From NCBI GenBank assembly GCA_018820315.1, contig JAHJOQ010000121.1:1-64000 (forward strand): a stretch of DNA of 64,000 bases, read 5' to 3'. The translations under genes were made by a program, and so were the position numbers. Source of the stretch: Candidatus Zixiibacteriota bacterium. Its GTDB lineage: Bacteria; Zixibacteria; MSB-5A5; JAABVY01; JAHJOQ01. This document shows positions 55,958 through 64,000 of this stretch, one piece after another (positions within the stretch are counted from its first letter, which is position 1; each line of letters opens with the position of its first letter). The notes beneath the pieces are model-generated. The model was not told where the DNA came from and searched no databases. It saw nothing but the letters and a program-made list of their open reading frames with translations.

Positions 55958-57025
55958 ATGGGCAACACACAGAATATCATCAGGGACTTCTTGAAATCAC
56001 CTCTCGATTTGAGGAAATTCAATGAATTCTATAAGCTGATCTATAGACACACATTAGGCTGCGTTAGCTTTCTTGAACGCAAGGGATACATTCTACCGTC
56101 AGAAACAGGTGACAGGGAGCAACGGCTTTCAGATTTGACTATCGACATACTCGGGACGCTTCTGAGATGCGATGGCTCCCGACCGTTTCATCTCGTATCT
56201 GAGCACTTTGAAAGATATGGGATGCACGATTATGATCAAGTGTCGAGCGAGGATATTCGCTCCTGCCTGTCGGTGCTTCTCAACGGCCACGCCCGGCAGG
56301 AACTCCACAAGTTGCGCAAACAGGATGATCCGCAGATTGACAATCTCAAGAGACGATTCAAGGATATTTTGAAAGGCAAAGAATTCGCTTCATGCAGCGC
56401 GGATTCGGGCCGTGCAGAGTACGTGCATCTGTTGAAGTATGCACATGACTTGAGGAAGGATATGAGGCGCTCGACCGGTGAATTCCTGGAATCGGTATCG
56501 GAGGATGCTTTCAGAGAGAGCAATTCCAGAATCACATGGTGTCATGATATTTTTGAGCGAATAAACGACGAGACCGGCTACCAGAATTTTGCAATCAAGC
56601 ATGAACTCTTGAGCACGGTCGTTTCTATCAACTGTAGAGAATTAGAATTCTATGCTGACCTGATGCACAAACCGGGCGGTCCGAAAGCGGGAATGCTGCG
56701 GCGCGAACTTGATCGAGGTATGGCCGCGACGCTCGAATGGGCCGAGACTGATCTGCTCATCAAGTTTCGCGAGAACGGACGAATCTCTGAGAGTGAATCA
56801 GTCCGATTGATGACTGCGCTGAGTGCATATCTCTCTGATTTTTGTGAGCATGGCCAGACCGACCCGATTCCGAGATACTTCAAGGAGAATATGTCGCCGG
56901 AGGCATGCGACCGGTATCTTGATGACTACAAGTACGTTTTTGAGACGCTCGTGAACAAATCGATTGACTATCTGAAGGAATTTGTCAGAAAAAAAGCTAC
57001 ATCTCTCGGATATGGGGACTATTAG
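55958..57025 (+). CDS. Sigma-70-region-2-like protein, first gene of regulatory operon
   Basis: A 355-residue soluble protein of unrecognised family. The first 130 residues have the layout of an ECF-type sigma region 2: FNEFYKLIYRHTLGCVSFL, then DREQRLSDLTIDILGTLL in place of the 'DAEDLxQEVFL' element, and a helix with NGHARQELHKLRKQDDP before a gap. The remaining 220 residues are helical and rich in charged residues, with no visible region 4. The next gene encodes an anti-sigma-type zinc finger, which supports the reading. It may instead be a degenerate sigma-like regulator. Confidence 0.5.
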   Translation: MGNTQNIIRDFLKSPLDLRKFNEFYKLIYRHTLGCVSFLERKGYILPSETGDREQRLSDLTIDILGTLLRCDGSRPFHLVSEHFERYGMHDYDQVSSEDIRSCLSVLLNGHARQELHKLRKQDDPQIDNLKRRFKDILKGKEFASCSADSGRAEYVHLLKYAHDLRKDMRRSTGEFLESVSEDAFRESNSRITWCHDIFERINDETGYQNFAIKHELLSTVVSINCRELEFYADLMHKPGGPKAGMLRRELDRGMAATLEWAETDLLIKFRENGRISESESVRLMTALSAYLSDFCEHGQTDPIPRYFKENMSPEACDRYLDDYKYVFETLVNKSIDYLKEFVRKKATSLGYGDY

Positions 57026-57054
57026 ATTTATGAACATTTACTGGAGGGCGGAGT

Positions 57055-57909
57055 ATGCATCCGTCAAAGGATAGACTACGACTCTTCGCGGAACAGGGCA
57101 TGCAGGACGCAGCCGAGCGAGAGCGCATCTCCGACCATATCGAAGAATGCGAGTTTTGCTCGGAATTCTGTGAGGATTACAGGTCTTATCTCGAATCCAT
57201 CGAGGCCGTTAAGGATGCCGACATCCCGTCTCATGCGCTGCGTTCTGCGGATACGCTCTTCAGAAGAGCAATTCGCGGTATGACTATCGCCCTGCAGCCC
57301 CTAACCGAAGATGTCTCATCGCCTCTCAAGCTGGCCGCTGACGGCAGCGAGAGCTTCAAGCCCGAAATAGTGAACATAGCGACACTCTGCTCAGAGAGTC
57401 CCGAGGCCATCCTGCGAATAATGCGCGACAGCACTAAGGGAATCGAGTATGTGCAATTGATTTCCGACGACCCGAATTTAACGGGTCATATCATGATACA
57501 GGTTCCGGAGATTGGCTGGGAATTGATCACCGATCGTAACGGCAAGGCAGTTGTCGAGCGCACACCTGAAGTCGAATTGTCGAAATTGAGATGGCAAATC
57601 AAGCTGCCGGATGCGATCTTCTCGATGAAGCCTCTTGAATACGATCCTGATGAGACCACATATTCCGAGAAAGTAGAACTCACTTCGCCGGAATCTGACA
57701 GAATATCGGTCGAATTTCGCGGCAAGAGAGAGGGCAAACAGATCGTGATCCGAATTCTCGAACTCGATGGCAAGCAGGATTTTGGGGAGGTGCGCGTGCT
57801 TGTATCTCAGGGTGACATTTCCAGAACATCAAAGACATCGACAGCGAGCACTGTCTCCTTCGAGCTGACCGATTCGGAATCAGAAGTCGATATCAGGTTA
57901 TTCAGGTGA
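57055..57909 (+). CDS. Zinc-finger (zf-HC2) anti-sigma-like protein
   Basis: A 284-residue protein with an N-terminal anti-sigma zinc finger, HxxxCxxC as H28-C32-C35 in HIEECEFCSEFC (a fourth Cys at 39). No membrane segment follows, unlike most such anti-sigma factors. The C-terminal half (about 95-284) is beta-rich with two Ig-like or carboxypeptidase-regulatory-like halves (IQVPEIGWELITDRNGKAVV; RISVEFRGKREGKQIVIRI). GGAGGGCGGAG precedes the ATG. The stop overlaps the GTG of the Lon-like gene, or is followed five bases on by its ATG. Confidence 0.65.
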   Translation: MHPSKDRLRLFAEQGMQDAAERERISDHIEECEFCSEFCEDYRSYLESIEAVKDADIPSHALRSADTLFRRAIRGMTIALQPLTEDVSSPLKLAADGSESFKPEIVNIATLCSESPEAILRIMRDSTKGIEYVQLISDDPNLTGHIMIQVPEIGWELITDRNGKAVVERTPEVELSKLRWQIKLPDAIFSMKPLEYDPDETTYSEKVELTSPESDRISVEFRGKREGKQIVIRILELDGKQDFGEVRVLVSQGDISRTSKTSTASTVSFELTDSESEVDIRLFR

Positions 57910-60215
57910 GAGCAATGTCCCTGTTAGAATTTGCCAGAGAATTTGCGCGCCTCAAGTCTGACCTGGCGGCTTGCAACATTCCTGATGTCCAGCTCGTCCG
58001 GCTTGTAGATTTCTGGCCAACCCTCCAGCAAAACGCTGACAATCCTTCCTATCAAAGCTATGTCGATGAGCTCGTACCCATCATATTGCATTTAATCAAC
58101 GAAGAGAGCCTATATGATCTGACAATAGAAGAGTTGCAAACGATACAGTCGATGCTGCAGCAACTGCACCTTCTTGAACGGCTGACACCGCTTCACGACA
58201 GACTTGCTGAGCGCAACAGAACAGTCTCTGAGCAGTTGGCGATGCGATACTTCTACGCTGGGTCGATTGAAGATGGTCTGCACGTTGTCGCAGAGATGTC
58301 CGGCGGCACTATTCAGACCAGATTTCCGGAAGATGTCGACGACCTCAGCGAATTCGAAGCGTTCCAAGCGATGATGGAGCACGTACGCGGTCGACACAGC
58401 TCGCTCGACGCATTCCTGAGCAGTCTCCACGAGAAATGGCAAACGCAACGCGAGTCAATCTCTCAGGAGAGAATCTACGCGCTGTTTGTCGACAGAGACG
58501 ATTCCGGCCGTGCATGGCGCGGAAGGATGAAAGCGTTGTCAGGAAAGGTAGAGCTGTTTGGGAAATCAGCGACTACCGACGAGATAACGTTCGATAATCA
58601 GATCAAGTCACCAGATGATCCGTTTATCGGGGTTGCATATCAGTCACTCGAAGCCGTGCGGCAATTGATAAAACGCTCTGGATTCAGAAGACAATGCGAA
58701 GCGTATTATCATGCGCATTTCGGCGTCAAGAATAGTAAGCAGACATTCACCGGCGATTCGATCGGTTTAGCGATTGGACTGCTGACATATACGCAGCTTC
58801 TGAAGCCTGAGATCCTGCGTCAGGATAACTTCATTGCATCCGATATCGCAGTTACCGGCAGTATCGACAGCGGCGGCACGGTCAACTCTGTCAATGACGC
58901 CACTCTCAATCTCAAGATCGAGCGGTCGTTTTTCTCTCCTGTAAGGCATTTGGTCGTACCCGATGCAAACTTGCCTGTCGTTCGGGATCATCTTGAGAAA
59001 TTGCGCGAGCAATATCCACGACGCCGTCTGAAACTGATCGGAGTCGAATCCCTGACCGACGCAATCGAGAACCGAAATATCATCCGCGAAGAGAAAGTTG
59101 GCCTGGGGGTATATGTTGCACGGAAGACACTCCGCCGTACACGCTCAACCAAACTCCAAATCCCAATTCTTCTCGCCCTCGGCTATCTCCTGCTATGCTT
59201 GATATATCCGAAGGCGTGGGTGGGGTTTGATTGGAATCCGCAGTATGTGCGAGTCACGGAGAGGGGATTTCAGGCTTTGAACAGGGATTCGATAGAAGTC
59301 TGGGCCGTTGAATATGAATGCGAGTCAATTCGCGCAAGCTCCAAGTGGGAGATAGGCGATATTGATGGTGATCTACTAAACGAGATTGCGTTCATTCCAA
59401 ATATTTCAGCAGCTAATCCCTGCGAGAGTAATACAATATTGTGGGTATATCAAGATGATGGCAGTCTCATGTTTCAACGCAGCGCCGTTTTGGCTGACAA
59501 TATCCTCGGAGATTCAAGCCGCGAAGTGCCTTGGGCAGCTGGGGGAATCGAATTCGTTCAAGGCAAAGGGAATCATCTTGTAGTAGCATCCATCCTCAGG
59601 TCCTATCCGTCTCAAGCGCATATAACCCTCTGGAGTTTGAGAGGAGAACTGCTGGGTTGGTATGTTCATCCGGGCATGGTGCAAGTCAGCGAAGACCTGT
59701 TTTCGACAGAACGCACAGGGCAACTCGTTTTTCTTGGCATTAACAACGTCATGGGATGCGCATCAATGTTCGCATTACCGATAGACTCTACTGTCGGGTT
59801 CTCTCCGCCCCATGACTGTCGATATTACGATTCCTCCTCATTCGTGCCCGGCAGTCAATTGAGCTACATTCTCTTTCCTCAGACAGACCTCAGCACTTCA
59901 TATCAGAATGAATATAATGGGCCAAACAAGTTGTGGGTATTCCAGAATGGCAGCACGGCAGCTGACATCACTGAACACATACCTGATCAGGAATCTAACA
60001 TTTGCTATGACTTCGATGCGAGTTACAGGATTGCTGGCGTTTCAATTAGTGACGGGTTCAAACAGAGCAGAAATATCCTGGTAAGCGATGGGAAACTCAA
60101 TCCTGTCGACTGGCAATCCTATTCAAACACCTTGCGAGACGCCGTTACTTATTGGTCCGCTTCTGGGTGGGTGACCGAGGGCAAACTCCGCGCTCTTGAA
60201 TCTCTCTCAAAATAG
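57906..60215 (+). CDS. One-pass membrane protein with Lon-protease-like domain and C-terminal sensor region
   Basis: A 769-residue protein of unusual build. Residues 1-230 are helical. Residues about 245-390 resemble the Lon (S16) proteolytic domain: FTGDSIGLAIGLLTYTQLL with Ser285 in the place of the catalytic serine, IAVTGSIDSGGTVNSVND and LVVPDANL. The lysine of the Ser-Lys dyad would be K337, about two residues later than expected, so activity is uncertain. A membrane segment lies at about 417-434 (PILLALGYLLLCLIYP). The last 330 residues would be outside the membrane and hold FG-GAP/propeller-like text (IGDIDGDLLNEIAFI). No AAA+ domain is present. Start: GTG 57906 or ATG 57915. Confidence 0.65.
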   Translation: MRAMSLLEFAREFARLKSDLAACNIPDVQLVRLVDFWPTLQQNADNPSYQSYVDELVPIILHLINEESLYDLTIEELQTIQSMLQQLHLLERLTPLHDRLAERNRTVSEQLAMRYFYAGSIEDGLHVVAEMSGGTIQTRFPEDVDDLSEFEAFQAMMEHVRGRHSSLDAFLSSLHEKWQTQRESISQERIYALFVDRDDSGRAWRGRMKALSGKVELFGKSATTDEITFDNQIKSPDDPFIGVAYQSLEAVRQLIKRSGFRRQCEAYYHAHFGVKNSKQTFTGDSIGLAIGLLTYTQLLKPEILRQDNFIASDIAVTGSIDSGGTVNSVNDATLNLKIERSFFSPVRHLVVPDANLPVVRDHLEKLREQYPRRRLKLIGVESLTDAIENRNIIREEKVGLGVYVARKTLRRTRSTKLQIPILLALGYLLLCLIYPKAWVGFDWNPQYVRVTERGFQALNRDSIEVWAVEYECESIRASSKWEIGDIDGDLLNEIAFIPNISAANPCESNTILWVYQDDGSLMFQRSAVLADNILGDSSREVPWAAGGIEFVQGKGNHLVVASILRSYPSQAHITLWSLRGELLGWYVHPGMVQVSEDLFSTERTGQLVFLGINNVMGCASMFALPIDSTVGFSPPHDCRYYDSSSFVPGSQLSYILFPQTDLSTSYQNEYNGPNKLWVFQNGSTAADITEHIPDQESNICYDFDASYRIAGVSISDGFKQSRNILVSDGKLNPVDWQSYSNTLRDAVTYWSASGWVTEGKLRALESLSK

Positions 60216-60312
60216 TTTCTACAGATTGTTCCTCTGGTACCTATGCATATGGTAGAAGAAAGGCGCGCGCAAGGTGCTTGTACAACAAACTAACTACTGC
60301 GAGGAGGTATCA

Positions 60313-62805
60313 ATGCAACACACTAAGATCCTTTCTATTATCTCTGCTCCGATTCCAGAGGTGTTGCTGGTACTCACGATTCTGTTTCTCGGTGCGCAGA
60401 GCGGCTATGCCGATGGCGCACTCTTCGACCCGGCAATCAACTATCCCGTCGGTAGCAACCCCATTTCAGTTCTTGCCGCCGACCTTAATGGCGATAGCAT
60501 TCCTGACCTTGCTGTGGCCAATCACCACTCAGATAATGTATCTATCCTGCTCAACAGCGATAGTACGTTTCAGGCAGCCATCAACTATGCAGCCGGTAAT
60601 GGACCCTTTTCAGTCTTCGCTGGCGACCTTGATGGTGACGGCTGTAAGGACCTGGCCGTTGCCAATGCCGTTTCAGACGACGTGTCTATCCTGTTGAACA
60701 ACTGCGAAGGCATATTTACTCAGAATGGTGCATACGCAATTGGTGATCACGCCTATTCGGTTTTCGTTGCTGACCTTGATGGTGACGGCCATCTTGACCT
60801 GGCCGTGGCAAACGCAGCGGCGGGCACCTTGTCCATCCTAATCAACAACGGTGACGGCACATTTCAAGATACTATCAACTATCCAGTTGTTGGTGGCCCC
60901 TATTCGGTCATTGCTGCCGACCTTAATGGTAGCGGCCATCTTGACTTAGCGACGGCCAATCCCGGGACGGACAACGTGTCCATTCTCTTCAACAACGGTG
61001 ATGGTACCTTTCAGGATACCATTAACTACCCAGTCGGTGATGCCCCCTTTGATGTCTTTGCTGCCGACCTTGATGGTAACGGCCATCTTGATCTGGCGAC
61101 GGCCAATCAACAGTCGGACAACGCATCGGTACTGTTGAATCATGGTGACGGTACTTTTTCGGATGCCGTCCACTACCCAGCGGGTGATGGGCCGCAGGGA
61201 GTTACTGCCGCCGATTTTGACGGCGACGGAGATTCTGATCTGGCGGTGGCGAATCCTTTGTCGGATGATGTGACTATCCTATTGAACAACGGTGATGGTA
61301 CATTTGCTCTGGATTCCGCGTACACGGTCGGTAGCCATCCCTGGGGTATCTTTGCTTCTGACCTCGATCTGGACGGTGATTCCGACTTGGCGGTGGCCTG
61401 CTATTACGACAACAGTGTCTCGATTCTTGAAAACCTGACCGGGCCGTATACCCGACCCGACACCCTCTTCGTCGGTAATTCGGCTATCGAGCCGAGTTGT
61501 ATGGAAGCTGAATTGCCAATCTATCTGGCCAACCAGGAACCGGTTAGCGCGGGACATATTGTCCTCGACTATAGTGAAGCTGGATGGCCGTTCCATCCGT
61601 CAGATGTTAGTTTTGCTGGTACTCGTGTGGAGTCGTGGAACCCCACGCTGGGTGTAATCGATTCGACAACAATGACTATCGACATTGGATTTTTCAACTT
61701 GAGCGGAACCCCTCTCGATCCTGCCGACGAGATTACGAGAGATATTCCGATCGCTAAGATCATGTTCAATGATGAGTGCGCATTCGCAGGTGAGATGTGG
61801 CTGCAGCCACCGGATACAACGACTCTGTGTGCTGAATTCGATTGCTTCAGCACTTCGCTCGTTGATACGCTCGGTGTACTATATGCGCCTGATGTCACAT
61901 TCGATTCAACTAAGATCTCCGGCTATGTGCCCGGTGACGCCGACGGTTCATGTACTGTTGACATTGATGATGTTGTCTATGTAATCAACTACATCTTTAT
62001 GGGCGGACCAGCGCCTGTTTGTGAAAGCAAAGCAGGTGACGCGAACGGAAGCTGCGGCATCGACATCGATGATGTTGTCTATCTCATTGCATACATCTTT
62101 GCAGGAGGGCCGGAGCCGGTACCGTACTGTTATATCCCACTGCCATTCGAAAAGACCATCGTCGGTAACGCAAGCCTCTCCATCGCAGGCAATGCGAACG
62201 AAGAGAGTTCCACAATCTCTCTCACCGCCGACCGCGATGTGCAGGCTATTCAGCTTGAGTTTGCTGTCGGTCATGACGTTGTGAATGTTCGTGTCGAGAG
62301 TCTTGTCGATGGTATCGAGACGTTCTACGGATATTCTGGTGGTGTGCTTCGTATCGGGCTGCTCGATCTGTACGGCACCCACATGATTCCGGCTGGAAGC
62401 AATGACATAGTCCAAATCACCGGTGCAAATGGCAAGCTGGAATTGACAAATTCGATCATCGTCGCAAAGGGGGGCGGGCATCTGAATTCATCTGTGAGCG
62501 AGCAGGCATCAAGTGGAATCCTGCCGCTTAATTTCGCGCTGAATCAGAACCACCCCAACCCATTCAATCCAACAACCGAGATCAGCTTCAGTCTGCCATC
62601 CGACTCATACGTCAAACTCGAGATTCACAACATCATGGGTCAACGCGTAACAACCCTCGTAGATGATTACAAACAGGCTGGTTATCACACAGTGACATGG
62701 AGTGGTCGCGATGATGGCGGAGCATCTGTTGCTTCGGGAGTATACTTCTATCGAATCGAAGCTGGAGAATACTCTGATTGCAAGAAGATGCTGCTGATGA
62801 AATAA
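60313..62805 (+). CDS. Secreted FG-GAP/VCBS propeller protein with dockerin pair and sorting tail
   Basis: About 830 residues from ATG 60313, set by GAGGAGG at 60301; the frame is open from 60274. Signal peptide (ending QSGYA). Seven or so FG-GAP/VCBS repeats (about 30-385) with the pattern A-D-L-D/N-G-D-G-x-x-D-L-A-V-A-N, predicted to form a beta-propeller. Then a cohesin-like beta-domain (about 395-560), two dockerin-type calcium repeats (DADGSCTVDIDDVVYVINYI and DANGSCGIDIDDVVYLIAYI), a second beta-domain and an 'NHPNPFNPTTEISF' type sorting tail ending in MLLMK. It is a surface or released adhesion or binding protein. Confidence 0.88.
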   Translation: MQHTKILSIISAPIPEVLLVLTILFLGAQSGYADGALFDPAINYPVGSNPISVLAADLNGDSIPDLAVANHHSDNVSILLNSDSTFQAAINYAAGNGPFSVFAGDLDGDGCKDLAVANAVSDDVSILLNNCEGIFTQNGAYAIGDHAYSVFVADLDGDGHLDLAVANAAAGTLSILINNGDGTFQDTINYPVVGGPYSVIAADLNGSGHLDLATANPGTDNVSILFNNGDGTFQDTINYPVGDAPFDVFAADLDGNGHLDLATANQQSDNASVLLNHGDGTFSDAVHYPAGDGPQGVTAADFDGDGDSDLAVANPLSDDVTILLNNGDGTFALDSAYTVGSHPWGIFASDLDLDGDSDLAVACYYDNSVSILENLTGPYTRPDTLFVGNSAIEPSCMEAELPIYLANQEPVSAGHIVLDYSEAGWPFHPSDVSFAGTRVESWNPTLGVIDSTTMTIDIGFFNLSGTPLDPADEITRDIPIAKIMFNDECAFAGEMWLQPPDTTTLCAEFDCFSTSLVDTLGVLYAPDVTFDSTKISGYVPGDADGSCTVDIDDVVYVINYIFMGGPAPVCESKAGDANGSCGIDIDDVVYLIAYIFAGGPEPVPYCYIPLPFEKTIVGNASLSIAGNANEESSTISLTADRDVQAIQLEFAVGHDVVNVRVESLVDGIETFYGYSGGVLRIGLLDLYGTHMIPAGSNDIVQITGANGKLELTNSIIVAKGGGHLNSSVSEQASSGILPLNFALNQNHPNPFNPTTEISFSLPSDSYVKLEIHNIMGQRVTTLVDDYKQAGYHTVTWSGRDDGGASVASGVYFYRIEAGEYSDCKKMLLMK

Positions 62806-62848
62806 AGTCCCTGGGGAACCGGGACGTCCTGCGTGAGGCAGGGACAAT

Positions 62849-62874
62849 GCGGCGGGCTGGTAACAGCCCGCCGC
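62849..62874 (+). terminator. GC-rich hairpin after FG-GAP gene
   Basis: GCGGCGGGCTG, loop GTAA, CAGCCCGCCGC: a perfect 11-bp stem 44 bp after the stop codon. No T-run follows, so it may be a strong pause or mRNA-end structure. Confidence 0.6.
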
Positions 62875-62954
62875 AGCCATTCAAGCAAGCTTTGCGAGAC
62901 TGTTCGCACGAGCTGCTGTCTCATTATCCACAAATTCAGGCGGCGTCAATTTGT

Positions 62955-63098
62955 GGACTCGAACTCCGCTATCGCCGCCTCTTACTGCAACTACAGTGGA
63001 AAGCGCGTGACAGTCAGCGAGTTGCGTTGACGGAGACCCCACAACTTCCTGAACCGTGCCAGTTTTGTGACCAGCTGACAGCATTTTTCTGAAAATCT
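62955..63098. repeat. Dispersed repeat, copy C
   Basis: Third copy. The core 62955-63072 aligns with copies A and B, and the extension to about 63098 aligns with copy B. It carries GCAACT (62987-62992) and its inverse AGTTGC (63020-63025) 27 bases apart. Confidence 0.75.
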
Positions 63099-63494
63099 TC
63101 CGATGTCGCAGCAGGAACCAGGAGTGGCTTCCGAAGATTCAGCATAGTCTGTTTCAAGCTCGCAGTGTCATCCATAATGCGAAATTCGACCGATAATGAA
63201 AAAGCCGGCAAATAGCGCTTGACTGGGATTGTCGACCTTCCTCCGTTAATAATCTTACACGCTGGCAGATTTGCCGCTTGGCGTACAATTATATGCTTTG
63301 AACCGGTGGGGACCTGCGTCAACCGAAATTCACAAGTGTGATTTGGCAAAACTGATGAATACAATCTGCAGGCAGATTCACTTACGGTCATAACGAGATC
63401 TCACCACTATAATGACTTGACTAACAGCTGATTAGTTCTTAATTTTGAATAGATAAACTTGTCCGATATTTATCACGGCAGGAAAAGCTGACTT

Positions 63495-64000
63495 ATGATC
63501 CACGGATCTTCCGCTCGATACTTACAGTCAATCGACAGGATTATGTTGATGGCGGTTGCCATCGTTGCTGTTTCGCCAATGATGTCATCGGCCGCGGTAG
63601 AGCCATATGACCTCAATCTCATACAAGTCTACGTCACACGCAATCATGGAAACTTTCTGGTAGCGGACTTTGATGGAGATTCACAACCTGAATTTCTGGA
63701 ATTGAGCAGTGATAGGCAGACATTTTGTATCAGAGAGTTCAGCTCCACAGAGTTTCTCGCCAATCGTTGGCTTCATCACGGTGAGGAGGACCCCAACGTG
63801 TTCATGAAACATCTCCTTGCGGCTGATGTGGACGGTGAAAGGGGGGATGAGCTAATCAGCCTGATGCAGGACATAAGCGGGGACAGCGCTTGGATCAGAG
63901 TAACCTCTTATTCAGACGAACAGCATCACGTAATCTGCAAGACAAAGGCGATCATAGGGAGCGACATTCGGTCCCGAAAATCATGGCGTGGCCCGGGCTG
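63495..64000 (+). CDS. Exported FG-GAP-like protein, 5' part only
   Basis: A reading frame from ATG 63495 stays open for 168 codons to the window edge. It begins with a hydrophobic signal (about residues 17-35, LMAVAIVAVSPMMSSA). The mature part has calcium-loop-type repeats ADFDGDSQPEFLEL and ADVDGERGDELISL, the style of FG-GAP propellers and of the extracellular half of the Lon-like membrane protein. The rest is off the window; a membrane kinase or sensor with a propeller input domain is one possibility. Confidence 0.65.
   Translation, partial: MIHGSSARYLQSIDRIMLMAVAIVAVSPMMSSAAVEPYDLNLIQVYVTRNHGNFLVADFDGDSQPEFLELSSDRQTFCIREFSSTEFLANRWLHHGEEDPNVFMKHLLAADVDGERGDELISLMQDISGDSAWIRVTSYSDEQHHVICKTKAIIGSDIRSRKSWRGPG

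Larger units (their letters stand above)
62806..63494. other. Intergenic region with hairpin and repeat copy C
   Basis: About 690 bp without a supported gene. It holds a terminator-like hairpin (62849-62874) and repeat copy C (62955-63098). The remaining 400 bp before the next gene should contain its promoter. Confidence 0.5.

Noticed and set aside
57906-60215. Full Lon protease
   Set aside because: No AAA+ ATPase or Lon N-domain is present, and the catalytic lysine is displaced; only a Lon-like domain can be claimed.
60420-61430. Long DNA-level tandem similarity
   Set aside because: It is explained by the FG-GAP/VCBS protein repeats of the secreted propeller protein.
63014-63391. 125-codon minus-strand ORF upstream of the last gene
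   Set aside because: It overlaps repeat copy C and a likely promoter region, and its composition is unlike neighbouring genes; no motif or ribosome site supports it.

Overview
The window is bacterial, about half G+C, with mostly tight gene spacing and many secreted or surface proteins. Several marks point to the Fibrobacteres-Chlorobi-Bacteroidetes (FCB) superphylum, most likely candidate phylum Zixibacteria or a close relative. These are paired dockerin-type repeats with GGxxP endings (26.6 kb and 62.0 kb), 'NPFNP'-type and T9SS-like C-terminal sorting tails, a PorV-like outer-membrane protein and a TonB-dependent receptor with a carboxypeptidase-regulatory N-domain. The taxonomic call is inference from protein style; there is no rRNA gene in the window.

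Layout. 0.3-8.3 kb is core: a GNAT acetyltransferase, a VanZ-like protein, aspS, then a phoH - HD phosphohydrolase (PgpH/YqfF type) - ybeY - CNNM/CorC cluster with overlapping genes. 8.3-14.4 kb holds a membrane von Willebrand-type protein, a small secreted protein, a glycosyltransferase-like protein and nadE. 14.6-21.1 kb is a minus-strand surface operon (TonB receptor, large secreted T9SS-like protein, PorV-like protein) ending in an intrinsic terminator. Divergent to it lies a sensory operon (21.6-26.5 kb) of a PF04392-type binding protein, a membrane histidine kinase, a receiver protein and a receiver-kinase hybrid. 26.6-32.8 kb carries a secreted M28 peptidase with dockerin, a catalytic/non-catalytic M16 pair and acpS.

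32.9-38.0 kb is scarred by mobile DNA: an IS4-type transposase remnant with an in-frame amber stop and a lost C-terminus, and an intact two-ORF IS630-type element sitting inside a family-39-like glycosyltransferase gene. 38.2-44.8 kb has a secreted HExxH protein, a DUF2807 protein, a small membrane protein, a tyrosine phenol-lyase-like enzyme coupled to a GNAT protein, and a divergent Rrf2 regulator with cysK.

At 45.0 kb a tRNA-Ser(GCU) is followed directly by a tyrosine recombinase, and the rest of the window looks like accessory DNA built of modules. Module 1 (47.0-54.9 kb) is a ribose-type sugar ABC transporter with a GH38 alpha-mannosidase. Module 2 (56.0-62.8 kb) is a sigma-like protein, a zinc-finger anti-sigma-like protein, a one-pass membrane protein with a Lon-protease-like domain, and a secreted FG-GAP/dockerin protein; another FG-GAP-like gene runs off the right edge. 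A degenerate repeat of about 118 bp occurs three times (46.4, 55.1 and 63.0 kb), after the integrase, after module 1 and after module 2. The sigma/anti-sigma/Lon-like set, and the repeats that frame the modules, are the most promising candidates for something undescribed.
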